64,000 nt of DNA from Puia sp. (GCA_031292515.1 JARLGZ010000172.1:248001-312000), one strand, 5' to 3'. Shown: positions 25,841 through 34,380, counted from the first letter of the stretch. Notes: generated from the letters alone by a model not told the origin. Made by a program: numbers and translations.

Positions 25841-26725
25841 CTATTTCATCTCCAGCGGCTCATACTTCATCCAGTCGACCTCCAGTTCGTAGGGATGCGC
25901 CGGCTTTTCGACGGAATTCGGGTTGGTCTCGACCGGCCAGCTGTTGGTATGCCAGAAATTCATCCGGTATTGTGTCCGGTTAGGAGGAATGCCGAGCTGT
26001 GATCCCTGATAGTCCCACAGCACTATCTTTTGACCGGTAACCGGGTGGATCAGCCACCAGCGCAGGCGGTCCGGGTACCAGTCGAACCCATAGACATAGA
26101 ATTTCGAGGAAGCATCAAAGCCGTCGATGGCGGGTATCGTCCCGGGCTGATTCTGCAAGCCCGTCAAGTCGGTCGGCACCCCGTTATGATTCACTTTGGT
26201 GATCGTACTGTAGACGATGCCTTTTGCGAGATTGAGGGTCCGCCCGATCCGTCGTAACTGGCGCCCGGGGCCGGTCCATGTGCCGATATAAAGTACCGTA
26301 GGATCGGCGATCAGCCATTCGATATCGATCTCGCTGAGACCTTGAATGCTGTCCATGCAATAGGTGAAATAGCCGACAACCGCGCCTGCATTGGGCTGTA
26401 CATTTCTTACATCGGGAATCTTTATCCTCGCGGAATAGGTGCCAAAATGGGTAAATTCTTTCGAGATGATCTCCGGGCCGCGTCCTGCGCCTGCACTGTC
26501 CGCAGGATCTATTCTGAACAACAACACTTTCGTTCCCGGTTCTATCGATGAGTTTGCCCCGACTTCATATTTAAAGGCGTTCCGCGTTCCTCTCGATCCA
26601 TACCGGAAGTTTGCCAAAGCCGTATCATTGAAATCTTCGGTAAGGGAATACGGGGCGGCCTCTTTTTGGGCGCTCGTTGTAAGCGCAACCGCCACGACGA
26701 TTGCGGATATCATCAGTTTTTTCAT
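25841..26725 (-). CDS. Exported glycoside hydrolase family 16 enzyme
   Basis: The ATG at 26723-26725 gives 294 residues with a signal peptide (MKKLMISAIVVAVALTTSAQ). The GH16 catalytic signature ExDxE appears as SEIDIEW (Glu132, Asp134, Glu136), with supporting FGTYSARIKIP and FYVYGFDWYPDRLRWWL segments typical of the jelly-roll fold. Such enzymes cut beta-1,3/1,4-glucans, agars, carrageenans or related polymers; which one cannot be told. The longer frame upstream adds a segment without signal features and is rejected as start. Confidence 0.9.
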   Translation of the reverse strand: MKKLMISAIVVAVALTTSAQKEAAPYSLTEDFNDTALANFRYGSRGTRNAFKYEVGANSSIEPGTKVLLFRIDPADSAGAGRGPEIISKEFTHFGTYSARIKIPDVRNVQPNAGAVVGYFTYCMDSIQGLSEIDIEWLIADPTVLYIGTWTGPGRQLRRIGRTLNLAKGIVYSTITKVNHNGVPTDLTGLQNQPGTIPAIDGFDASSKFYVYGFDWYPDRLRWWLIHPVTGQKIVLWDYQGSQLGIPPNRTQYRMNFWHTNSWPVETNPNSVEKPAHPYELEVDWMKYEPLEMK

Positions 26726-26839
26726 ATTGATTCGTTGCATAGGAAAGATACAAAATTCACCCGCAATCCTATTCCCTGATCCGGCATATTGCCGGCCTGT
26801 AGCTATTAAATCGTCAAAAAAGGATACATTTATACTCAC

Positions 26840-27622
26840 ATGAATAACAACGGAAAACAGCAAACAAAAAGCCGCCGGCAGTTTGTCAGGAATGTGTTGG
26901 CGGGAAGCATGGGACTGGCTACACTGCCGTCTCTCTTAGCGGCAGGCCCCCTGAACGGAATGAAAAAAAAGAAAGTCGTTTGTCTCGGAGGGCACCCCGA
27001 CGATCCCGAAAGCGGATGCGGGGGCACACTGGCAAAATTTGCCGCTGCGGGACATGATGTCACCGTCATCTACCTTACGACCGGCGAGGCGGGGATAGCC
27101 GGCAAATCGCATACGGAAGCTGCCGCCATAAGAAAACAGGAAGCGGAAAATGCATGCCGGGTATTACAGGCGAAACCCCTATTCGCCGGCCAGATCGATG
27201 GCGACACGGTTTTGAACAACGAATGGGTCGCCAAAATGCGGACATTCTTCGAAGACGAAAAGCCCGATCTCGTATTTACACACTGGCCATTGGATTCCCA
27301 TAAAGACCACCAGGTAGCGGGTCTGCTGGCCATTCAGGCATGGATGCATATGGAACACCGATTCCCCTTGTATTTTTTCGAGGTCTGCATCGGTATGCAG
27401 ACCATGGGGTTTCACCCGACGGATTATGTCGACATAAGCGATACACGTGAGAAGAAACGAGAAGCTATCTACTGCCATACCAGCCAGGATCCTCCCGGGA
27501 TCTACGGCTGCGGACACGCGTCCATGGAGGAATTCCGGGGAAGAGAGCTGGGCGTACAGGCAGCGGAGGCATTTATAAGAATGAATGGGAAAACGATGGG
27601 AGGGATCTCAATAGATGCCTGA
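26840..27622 (+). CDS. PIG-L (LmbE) family deacetylase, Tat-exported
   Basis: A 260-residue protein with a twin-arginine signal (SRRQFVRNVLAGSMGLATLPSLLAAG). The zinc site of the family is present as GGHPDDPESGCGGTL (His52, Asp55) and the later DSHKDHQ motif. PIG-L enzymes remove acetyl groups from N-acetylglucosamine-type substrates. Divergent from the GH16 gene, so exported carbohydrate processing is a reasonable context, but the substrate is unknown. Confidence 0.9.
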   Translation: MNNNGKQQTKSRRQFVRNVLAGSMGLATLPSLLAAGPLNGMKKKKVVCLGGHPDDPESGCGGTLAKFAAAGHDVTVIYLTTGEAGIAGKSHTEAAAIRKQEAENACRVLQAKPLFAGQIDGDTVLNNEWVAKMRTFFEDEKPDLVFTHWPLDSHKDHQVAGLLAIQAWMHMEHRFPLYFFEVCIGMQTMGFHPTDYVDISDTREKKREAIYCHTSQDPPGIYGCGHASMEEFRGRELGVQAAEAFIRMNGKTMGGISIDA

Positions 27623-27633
27623 AGGAATGACTC

Positions 27634-28084
27634 TCACTTGGTTGGTTGTCTAAAAACACCTTTTCCGTTAGTTAAATAGGAAAACAAACTTGTTTGGATC
27701 CAGTGCGTCCAACCTCTTTCACAGTCCTTGTAACACTCAATGCCCGGTGTAAGACCTTCATGTTTGAAGTTCAGCTGTGTTACGCCGTCATTTTCATTGA
27801 GATCAAAAATCAATCTGGTGTTGGCCCATTCCTTTTTATCCGAATACCAGGGCATATTGCAATCTGCAACCAACCAAACAACTCTTTTACCGAGAGTTAA
27901 TTCTGCTACCGTAAAGTCGAAGAAAGAATCCCCGCCCATCTTTACTGTAAACTTATCATTTTGCTTTTCGGAGTTTCCGGTAAAGGACACTCCCCACCAC
28001 CCCGGGCAAATTGCTGATCTTTTTAACTGCCTCGATTGCGCTGATTTTTGCGGAGATGCTGCTGCTAAAATCGTTCTTTTCCAT
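27634..28084 (-). pseudogene. SRPBCC/AHSA1-like protein gene broken by one extra base
   Basis: Two overlapping frames together make one SRPBCC protein. The first starts at ATG 28082-28084 (MEKNDFSSSISAKISAIEAVKKISNLPG); the second continues as SFTGNSEKQNDKFTVKMGGDSFFDFTV to CYKDCERGWTHWIQTSLFSYLTNGKG. At the junction a run of four G on the coding strand (28000-28003) shifts the frame; with three G the protein would read NLPGWWGVSFTG, the normal form for this family. It may be a real inactivating change, a switchable tract or a sequencing error. Confidence 0.82.
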
Positions 28085-28193
28085 TTCTGTTTTTATTTTA
28101 ATGCATGATTTAAATAACCTGCAGATTGGTATTTGTTCGGCTTTTAGGCAAAATTCGGGCGATAGCAGCGAAAAGTATTGTACGAATCGGAAC

Positions 28194-28771
28194 TCAACTG
28201 GTATAATGTTTTGTGGCGAGCTCATTCATGCTGTTTTGAAGGTCGGTTGGGGTAGAGCCGGTGAACCTTTTAAATACCCTTAGAAAATGGGACTGGTCGT
28301 AGTAGTACTGGTAAATATGTTCCTTTAAGCTTTGTAATTTTTCACCGCTTGAATACACCTGGTAGCATTGTTTGAACCGGATGATATCGGAAAGGTTTTT
28401 GGGCCCCGCACCCAAATGTTCCGAAAATTTTCTATGAAGCCATCGCGAGCTGTAGCCGGTTTGGCGCCAAGCGGGTTGAATTCGACAACTATCGTCTCGG
28501 TCTATGCGTCTTCCCGCGGATCCAGCATGACCGATGAATTGACGAGACCTGTAAAGGTTAGCTCATTCTCTCTCTGGATAAAGTCCTTGTCTCCGACACG
28601 GGCTACGAGCCCGTTACGGCAAGTAAATGCCAATTTGAAATTTGCGTTTGGGACGATTAGTTTTTTATCCAGGGCGGGAAGACGGCCACTGCTTTCGAAC
28701 ACCCACATTTTCGCAATGTATGGGCTTAACAATGGATGTGGCATGACCGGGCTGAATCGGAACGTTGTCAT
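28194..28771 (-). pseudogene. Decayed AraC-family regulator with internal deletion
   Basis: 28502-28771 encodes the N-terminal domain (FSPVMPHPLLSPYIAKMWVFES ... LDPREDA) and then meets a TAG stop. Reading on in the same frame gives TETIVVEFNPLGA. The sequence then jumps, in another frame, to TGYSSRWLHRKFSEHLGAGPKNLSDII and QSHFLRVFKRFTGSTPTDLQ, the second half of an AraC DNA-binding domain. The middle of the protein, including the first helix-turn-helix, is missing. The result is a stop codon, a deletion and a frame change, so the gene is dead. AraC regulators of this type often sit beside SRPBCC genes. Confidence 0.85.
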
Positions 28772-28842
28772 TTTGCTGCTCCTTGCGTAGTAATAGTGCT
28801 ATTTAAAGATAAAACTAAAATGAATTTTTTCGATTTTTTAGC

Positions 28843-28866
28843 CCGGAACGTTCCGGCGCCGGCGCC
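28843..28866. repeat. Two stacked perfect palindromes
   Basis: CCGGAACGTTCCGG (28843-28856) and GGCGCCGGCGCC (28855-28866) overlap by two bases. They lie in a GC-rich 190-base stretch between the decayed AraC gene and the tRNA-Val terminator that otherwise holds no gene. Function unknown. Confidence 0.6.
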
Positions 28867-29021
28867 TGGTACCCGAGCCAGGAATTGTCCCATTGCCGAA
28901 CGGCGACGACGGCTTGGCTGAAACTGTCAAACACGCTCCCATACAAGGCATACATCCCGCTACGCGGATCCGGCTTTTTTGCGCGTCCGCTCTGGCGAAC
29001 AAGTTCGCCCCGCTACCGCAC

Positions 29022-29054
29022 AAAAAAAGCCGGCCAGACGAAAGTCTGGCCGGC
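29022..29054 (-). terminator. Terminator of tRNA-Val
   Basis: A perfect 11-base stem, GCCGGCCAGAC with GTCTGGCCGGC, closed by a four-base loop and followed on the minus strand by seven T. It lies five bases after the tRNA. Confidence 0.92.
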
Positions 29055-29058
29055 CTTG

Positions 29059-29133
29059 TGGGCTGTACTGGATTCGAACCAGTGACCCCTACTCTGTCAA
29101 AGTAATGCTCTAAACCAACTGAGCTAACAGCCC
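29059..29133 (-). tRNA. tRNA-Val (anticodon GAC)
   Basis: The minus strand folds into a complete cloverleaf: acceptor GGGCTGT/ACAGCCC, D arm GCTC/GAGC, anticodon arm TTACT/AGTAG with loop TTGACAG (anticodon GAC), T arm ACTGG-TTCGAAT-CCAGT. The discriminator base is A and CCA is not encoded, as is usual in Bacteroidota. It reads GUC and GUU codons. Confidence 0.96.
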
Positions 29134-29323
29134 TTAGGGAACTTCCTTCCGGTCACCCCTTTCCGGAGCCGGAATTTCGTCTTTTGAGACTGCAAATGTT
29201 CATCAAATTCCTGTACTTTCCAAAATCATCTGCAATGATTTATACCCGCCAGGATTTTATTTATTATATTAGAGTTGCTCCCACCGGCCGTTCACCCTTC
29301 CCGACTATAAATCACAAACTGCA

Positions 29324-30373
29324 ATGAAACCTTTTATCCTCGTCGCCTATTCCCTTTTCCCGATTGCTCTCCTTTGCAGTCTTTTATCCATAACCAGGGC
29401 CCAGGTCCAGCCCCAAAAAAAACCCAATTTCCGGTCCGGCGGGCGGGAAGCCGACCGCACTCTTCGAGACCTGAATAATGCCCGGCTGGAGCAACAACGG
29501 ATCGTCGTGAAATATGAAAAAAACAGCCGGGGCGAATACGTCTTCCTTTGCGAAAACCGGGCCTATTGCAACTATATCGTGGAAGTCAGTTTCACCGAAT
29601 TCGAGAACCTGCAGTCCGATGTCCCCCTTCCTGCCCGGATGACCGTCCCTCCCGGCACCAGCCATCTGTTTGTTCTCCGAAGGATCTCGGAGACCCTGCC
29701 CGTCCGCCTTCACTATCATCATAATTCCGTCAGGGGCTGCACCAACCCGAGACCGGATACCGCCTTTACCTATTTATTGCCCGTGCCCCCGGGCAGGGAG
29801 ACCCAGGTCTACGAGCTGCATTATATAGCCGAGGAATATGGCGGGGAATCGGTACCAAAAGGCTGGTACGCCCTGGAACTGCTTTTGCATAGCGGAGATA
29901 CCGTATTTGCGGCCCGTAGCGGCCGGGTAACAGAGACCCGAGATCAGGCCGACCTGGCCGATTCCGGCTACCGGTATGCCAAAGAAGAGAACTTCGTGGA
30001 AATCAGTCACAACGACTGTACCTTCGGCAGGTATACCGTTTTCAGGGATTCCGGGATCTTCGTTCAACCTGGCGACTGGGTGGTGGCCGGACAGCCGCTG
30101 GGAATCGCGGGAGGCGATAAATACGCCGGAGGTCCGCAGGTCAGGTTTTCCGTCCGCTATAACCTCGAACAGGATGTCCTGAAAGACGGCATGCCTACCG
30201 ACAAGAAACATGCCTGGGCCTATGTACCCCTGAAATGCTGGACAAAAGACAAAGGCGCCATCCATTTGAAACATCTGGACCACTATACCAGCGAGCACCC
30301 GGCAGCAATCATCACGCAGGAAATGACAAAAAAGGAAGCAAATAAATGGATGGAGGACCACAAGAATGGCTGA
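29324..30373 (+). CDS. Exported degenerate M23 (LytM-like) domain protein
   Basis: A 349-residue protein with a signal peptide ending near ITRAQ (residue 27). The second half follows the M23 endopeptidase fold: LHSGDTVFAARSGRVTE, VEISHNDCTFGRYTVF, IFVQPGDWVVAGQPLGIAGG. The zinc ligands are lost: where active enzymes have HLHF the sequence reads QVRFSV, and the first His/Asp motif is also incomplete. It is therefore probably a non-catalytic peptidoglycan-binding or regulatory protein. The first part (40-150) is a beta-rich domain of unknown type. Confidence 0.8.
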   Translation: MKPFILVAYSLFPIALLCSLLSITRAQVQPQKKPNFRSGGREADRTLRDLNNARLEQQRIVVKYEKNSRGEYVFLCENRAYCNYIVEVSFTEFENLQSDVPLPARMTVPPGTSHLFVLRRISETLPVRLHYHHNSVRGCTNPRPDTAFTYLLPVPPGRETQVYELHYIAEEYGGESVPKGWYALELLLHSGDTVFAARSGRVTETRDQADLADSGYRYAKEENFVEISHNDCTFGRYTVFRDSGIFVQPGDWVVAGQPLGIAGGDKYAGGPQVRFSVRYNLEQDVLKDGMPTDKKHAWAYVPLKCWTKDKGAIHLKHLDHYTSEHPAAIITQEMTKKEANKWMEDHKNG

Positions 30374-30418
30374 AATCAAAAAACCCATTAAACATAAAAT
30401 CAACTAAAAAAATACTGA

Positions 30419-31303
30419 GTGTCGCTGATAACCAAGACTCAATACAGGAACTACGAGCCGGGAGAATTTACTGACAGAAAAGAGCGGACCTTTGAAGAGA
30501 CCATCCAACTAATCGACGGCTTCCCCTGGGAAAAACAACGCAAATACATTTCAGTGAGCCTCACCAACCCTTCTGTGACAATCGAGGGCAAAAACAATGA
30601 CTTCCTGAAACTATGTCCATACTATGAAGGGAAATTTGTCCTTTATTATCTGAACGACAGAAAAAAGCTCTATACACTTTCTTTATCGAAATACTCCGAT
30701 TCATATCCCTATATCCAATCATTCTTCGAGAATGAACGTTTTGATCCCAAAGGATTCAAGCTGGAAACAACCTGGTTCCAAAAAAAGAAAATTCACTTCG
30801 AAGACAAGGATTTCGAATATCGGCCTGACATTACCGACCTCTTGTTGAATCCTCCGGTGATTGCAGTTGTCTCAGTTCCTCTCACAGTCTCTTTATTGGC
30901 GATCGGTATGAAAACAGGTTTACCGGTACCGTTCGTTATCGGAGGGCTTGTTCCTCTCGGTCTGCTGATAGTTTCTTTTTCCCTGTTCGTGAATCACTAC
31001 AAGGCTTCCAAAGACAAAGTGCTGATTCTCTCAAAAGGCAAGGACGAATTCTTTTACGGAGAGGAAGATTCACCGGCAAAATTCAATAAGAAGGACATTC
31101 TCGATGTGACCACATATGGAATGCGCCAGCGTGGTGGCTATAGCTGTCTGACCAGGGTCGAGATCAATTTCAAAGATGGCCATTCCATTGACTTGTCTTG
31201 TCTGATGTTGTTCCACGAGAAGCTGATGCCAAAATTCACAGGAGTTGCTACTCACAAAAGGATGAGACCCTTTCCATTCATACCTGGCTCGTCTACCTCT
31301 TGA
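30419..31303 (+). CDS. Membrane protein of unknown function with PH-like end
   Basis: A 294-residue protein from a GTG start 45 bases after the previous gene. Residues 1-140 are soluble and charged, two adjacent membrane segments follow (about 145-168 and 172-192: NPPVIAVVSVPLTVSLLAIGM and VIGGLVPLGLLIVSFSLFV), and the C-terminal part (LILSKGKDEFFYG ... KKDILDVTTYG ... VEINFKDGHSIDLSC) has the strand pattern of a PH-like domain. Codon use is more AT-rich than in the neighbours, so recent acquisition is possible. No family recognised. Confidence 0.7.
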   Translation: MSLITKTQYRNYEPGEFTDRKERTFEETIQLIDGFPWEKQRKYISVSLTNPSVTIEGKNNDFLKLCPYYEGKFVLYYLNDRKKLYTLSLSKYSDSYPYIQSFFENERFDPKGFKLETTWFQKKKIHFEDKDFEYRPDITDLLLNPPVIAVVSVPLTVSLLAIGMKTGLPVPFVIGGLVPLGLLIVSFSLFVNHYKASKDKVLILSKGKDEFFYGEEDSPAKFNKKDILDVTTYGMRQRGGYSCLTRVEINFKDGHSIDLSCLMLFHEKLMPKFTGVATHKRMRPFPFIPGSSTS

Positions 31304-31386
31304 GTCCTCCTCCGCCCGGATATTTTAGAGGCAATAGCCCGTAAGCCACTGATCTTCAGCCACCCTGTTCTATTGAAAAGATTTAT

Positions 31387-31433
31387 CTGGAACGATCATT
31401 CCAGATTTAATATATTTGTGGAACGATCATTCC
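31387..31433 (+). promoter_or_regulatory. Twin operators around the promoter of the SDR gene
   Basis: The 14-base near-palindrome GGAACGATCATTCC occurs twice (31389-31402 and 31420-31433), the first extended to CTGGAACGATCATTCCAG. A perfect Bacteroidota -7 box TATATTTG (31411-31418) lies between the copies. A repressor bound there would block transcription of the SDR gene; the TetR-type protein encoded next is the obvious candidate, but its own upstream palindrome differs. Confidence 0.8.
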
Positions 31434-31489
31434 GGAATAATCTCATTTAGATAAATCATTCAATAATAACAGATAAAAAAATCAGCATC

Positions 31490-32251
31490 ATGAGCACGTT
31501 GAAAAACAAAATCGCCGTCATCACAGGCGGCAATAGCGGCATCGGCCTGGCAACAGCCGCAGAATTTATCGCACAGGGAGCCAAAGTCGTCATCACCGGG
31601 CGCAAACAGGCCGCTATCGATCAGGCGGTAAAAGAACTTGGCAGCAATGCTACCGGTGTCCTGGCAGATACCGCCAACCTCCAACATACCGATGCCCTCG
31701 TAGAGAAAGTAAAAGCGCTCTACGGCAGCATAGATATCCTCTTCATCAATGCCGGAGTAGGCAACTTCTTTCCCCTCGAATCTGCTACCGAACAGCAGTT
31801 CGATCAGATCATGGGGATCAATTACAAAGGAGCCTACTTCACCCTCAGCAAATTCATACCCCTGCTGAAGGATGGCGCGTCCGTCATCCTTTTGTCTTCT
31901 GTCAGTGCGACCACGGGTATGGCCAATTCTTCTGTGTATAGCGGCAGCAAGGCGGCCCTGAACTCGCTGGCCAAAGTAGCAGCTACGGAACTGGCAGGCA
32001 GGAAAATCCGGGTAAACTCCGTCAGCCCGGGCCCGATCGATACCCCCATCATGGATAAGATGGGTTTAGATGCAGCCACCCGCGAAGGATTCGCCGGCGC
32101 AATCCGGAACAGCGTTCCGCTCAAGCGATTCGGCTCCTCTACAGAAGTGGCCAAACTGGTGGCCTTCCTGGCCAGTGACGATTCACACTTTATCACAGGT
32201 ACCGATTATATCGTCGACGGCGGCATCAGCATCAACGCGGTGATGCCCTAG
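31490..32251 (+). CDS. Short-chain dehydrogenase/reductase
   Basis: A 253-residue classical SDR. The cofactor motif TGGNSGIG lies at 12-19, NAGVG at 88-92, the catalytic Ser at 136-137 and the YxxxK motif at Tyr150/Lys154. The C-terminus has FLASDDSHFITGTDYIVDGG, usual for this family. It oxidises or reduces an alcohol/carbonyl with NAD(P)(H); the substrate is unknown. It is controlled from a strong operator region and followed by a TetR-type regulator gene, a common arrangement for detoxification enzymes. Confidence 0.93.
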   Translation: MSTLKNKIAVITGGNSGIGLATAAEFIAQGAKVVITGRKQAAIDQAVKELGSNATGVLADTANLQHTDALVEKVKALYGSIDILFINAGVGNFFPLESATEQQFDQIMGINYKGAYFTLSKFIPLLKDGASVILLSSVSATTGMANSSVYSGSKAALNSLAKVAATELAGRKIRVNSVSPGPIDTPIMDKMGLDAATREGFAGAIRNSVPLKRFGSSTEVAKLVAFLASDDSHFITGTDYIVDGGISINAVMP

Positions 32252-32342
32252 TAGCGGTAATACCCTGGTATAAACGTAAATCCCGGCAATTGTGCCGCGG
32301 ATCCGGTTTACCGGCACACATGGTATATATCTTTTTTATTGA

Positions 32343-32373
32343 ATACCTTTACAGTATAAACCTGTAAAGGTAT
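32343..32373 (+). promoter_or_regulatory. Perfect 12-base inverted repeat before the TetR-type gene
   Basis: ATACCTTTACAG (32343-32354) and CTGTAAAGGTAT (32362-32373) are perfect mates with a 7-base spacer, ending seven bases before the ATG. Probable autoregulatory operator. No T run follows, so it is not a terminator. Confidence 0.8.
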
Positions 32374-32379
32374 TTTATC

Positions 32380-32958
32380 ATGGCACGAACAAAAGAATTC
32401 GATACCGACGAGGTCCTGAACAAGGCAATCGACCTCTTCTGGGATAAAGGCTACAACGGCTGTTCCATGCAGGATGTAGTGGATGGCCTGGGCCTTAGCA
32501 GGTCAAGCATCTACGAGACCTTCGGGGACAAGCGCCAGCTCTTTCTCGACGCACTGAAAAAATACCAGCGGGAGAGCATGGCAGCGATGGAAGCGACGGT
32601 AAATGCAGCAACCAGCATCAGGCAATTCCTGACGGGCGCCTTCGAATCCATCCTCCCCACATGCCTGGAAGACCCGTTGCAACGAGGTTGCTTCATGGTC
32701 AACAGCGCCGTTGAACTCGCCCCGCACGATCCCGAGATTGCCTCGCTCGTCAAATCCAACCGCCAGCAGGTGGAAGACATCCTTTATAAAGCCATCAAAA
32801 AAGGACAAAAGTCGGGCGAAATCTCCGCCACCCTCGACGCGCGGGCGATCGCCCGGTTCTTTTACACCAACCTGTCAGGCATCCGTGTCACGGCCAAAGC
32901 GGGCGCCGACCGCAAGACACTGGAAGATATCATCAAAGTGGCTCTGTCTGTGTTATAG
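32380..32958 (+). CDS. TetR/AcrR-family transcriptional regulator
   Basis: A 192-residue repressor. The N-terminal DNA-binding domain (residues 8-55: VLNKAIDLFWDKGYNGCSMQDVVDGLGLSRSSIYETFGDK) is typical; the ligand-binding helical part has the AcrR-type GCFMVNSAVELAPHDPEI segment. It follows the SDR gene and probably controls it and itself. Its end overlaps the convergent proline dehydrogenase gene by six bases. Confidence 0.93.
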   Translation: MARTKEFDTDEVLNKAIDLFWDKGYNGCSMQDVVDGLGLSRSSIYETFGDKRQLFLDALKKYQRESMAAMEATVNAATSIRQFLTGAFESILPTCLEDPLQRGCFMVNSAVELAPHDPEIASLVKSNRQQVEDILYKAIKKGQKSGEISATLDARAIARFFYTNLSGIRVTAKAGADRKTLEDIIKVALSVL

Positions 32959-34176
32959 GTCCCTCCTCCTTCTGATCTCCTTCCTGATCAGCCCCAGCTC
33001 CCGGCCCGTCTGACCCGAAACCGAACTATTCTCCTGCGCGCGTCGCATCAGGTAGGGCACGACATCCCCGATGGGACCGAACGGCAGGTATTTGCTGACC
33101 GGCCACCCCGCCTTCGCGAGGTTGAATGTGATGTGGTCGCTCATCCCGTACAGCTGCGAAAAATGAATATGCGGATGATCGACAGGAACGCCGCGTTGAA
33201 CCAATAACTGCGTAGCAAGCAGGTTGCTGTATTCATTGTGAGAAGCCAGTATCAACGCGATCCGGCCGATATGTTCGATACAAAATCGTACCCCCTCATT
33301 ATAGTCCCGGTCGGTAGCCTCCTTGTCTGGCTGGATGGGAGACGCATATCCGCGCTCTTCGGCCCGGCGCCGTTCTTTCTCCATATACGCTCCCCGCACC
33401 AGCTTAGCACCCAGTATAAAAGTCCTTTGCTCCGCCGCTTCCAGGGAGTCGTGCAGAAAGCCCAACCGGTCATGGCGGTACAATTGAATGGTGTTATAGA
33501 TGACAGCACGCTGCCTGTTGAATCGTTCCATCATCAGGATCGTCAGTACGTCCACCGGGTCCTGGATCCAGGTCTCTTCGGCATCGATCAATACGCCTAC
33601 TCTTTTGTCCGAGGCCTCCCGGCAGATCCGCACCATCCGCTCGCCTACACGCGCCCACTCGGCCTTCTCCTCCTCCGTCAGGGTTTCTACTGCCTGCCGG
33701 TACCGCACCATGAGAGGACCGGGATTCAAATCCAGGGAATGATCCAGTTTTTCGAGCAGCCCGAAACGGGCGATACCCGTCACCTTGACGCTCATAAAAG
33801 GGATATTGGGCTGGGTAGCCGCATAGTCGATCACACGCATAAACTCCTCGCAGGCATGATCGAAACCCGCCTCCCCTTCTTCACCGCCTTCGACCCCGTA
33901 GTCCAGGATCACCCGCACATGATACCTTCCCAACCTGTCCGCGACAGGCGCCGTCTCCTCCAGCGTCTCGCCCCCCACAAACTGCGAGAAGATAGTGTCC
34001 CGGATGAGACCCTTTACCGGCAGCCCCGCACGGATGGCCCAGGGCGTCCATTTTGTACCCCAGTTCACCAGCCAGGAATAGCCCATGCTGGAAAACAGAA
34101 ACTCCGCCTTCTTCAGCTCCTTGTCGGACTTGTAGGCAAATGCATTCTCCGTATTGTCGAAAGAGAGTTCCCCCAT
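32953..34176 (-). CDS. Proline dehydrogenase
   Basis: 407 residues from the ATG at 34174-34176 (MGELSFDNTENAF); the frame extends further upstream without typical sequence. Motifs of the FAD-dependent (beta/alpha)8 barrel are present: LDYGVEG, SVKVTGIARFG, DAEETWIQDPVD, IYNTIQLYRHD, KLVRGAYMEKER, ASHNEYS and LYGMSDHITFNLA. It oxidises proline to pyrroline-5-carboxylate. The second enzyme of the pathway is not encoded nearby. Length fits the stand-alone, animal-like form common in Bacteroidota. Confidence 0.93.
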   Translation of the reverse strand: MGELSFDNTENAFAYKSDKELKKAEFLFSSMGYSWLVNWGTKWTPWAIRAGLPVKGLIRDTIFSQFVGGETLEETAPVADRLGRYHVRVILDYGVEGGEEGEAGFDHACEEFMRVIDYAATQPNIPFMSVKVTGIARFGLLEKLDHSLDLNPGPLMVRYRQAVETLTEEEKAEWARVGERMVRICREASDKRVGVLIDAEETWIQDPVDVLTILMMERFNRQRAVIYNTIQLYRHDRLGFLHDSLEAAEQRTFILGAKLVRGAYMEKERRRAEERGYASPIQPDKEATDRDYNEGVRFCIEHIGRIALILASHNEYSNLLATQLLVQRGVPVDHPHIHFSQLYGMSDHITFNLAKAGWPVSKYLPFGPIGDVVPYLMRRAQENSSVSGQTGRELGLIRKEIRRRRDL

Positions 34177-34283
34177 ACGAACACTTGTTAGTATTCGCAA
34201 ACCTAATGGAAAAAGACGAACCGTCAAAACCCCTGCCCCTGCCTGTCGGCTCCCATTATTCAACCGGTTGGTTTCCTTTATTT

Positions 34284-34369
34284 ATTGTCTTTTCTTCACA
34301 ATCATCTTCCCTTTCCTAATTATCCTTCGTTTTTGATTATCTTTCCTTTCTTCATTATCTTTCCCGGTG
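34284..34369 (+). repeat. Degenerate 17/18-base tandem array before the dipeptide epimerase gene
   Basis: Five pyrimidine-rich units of 17, 18, 17, 18 and 16 bases, each beginning ATTATC, ATCATC or ATTGTC and ending in TTTCTTC or a variant. The array ends 11 bases before the ATG at 34381. It happens to be open in frame with the gene, which can mislead start calling. Confidence 0.82.
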
Positions 34370-34380
34370 ATTTACCAGCT

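Noticed and set aside
28893-29105. Plus-strand protein ending in GCTGFEPVTPTLSK
   Set aside because: This is the translated antisense of tRNA-Val, a known annotation artefact.
34285-34380. N-terminal extension of the dipeptide epimerase
   Set aside because: The extension is the translated tandem repeat, and the enzyme fold begins at the ATG at 34381.
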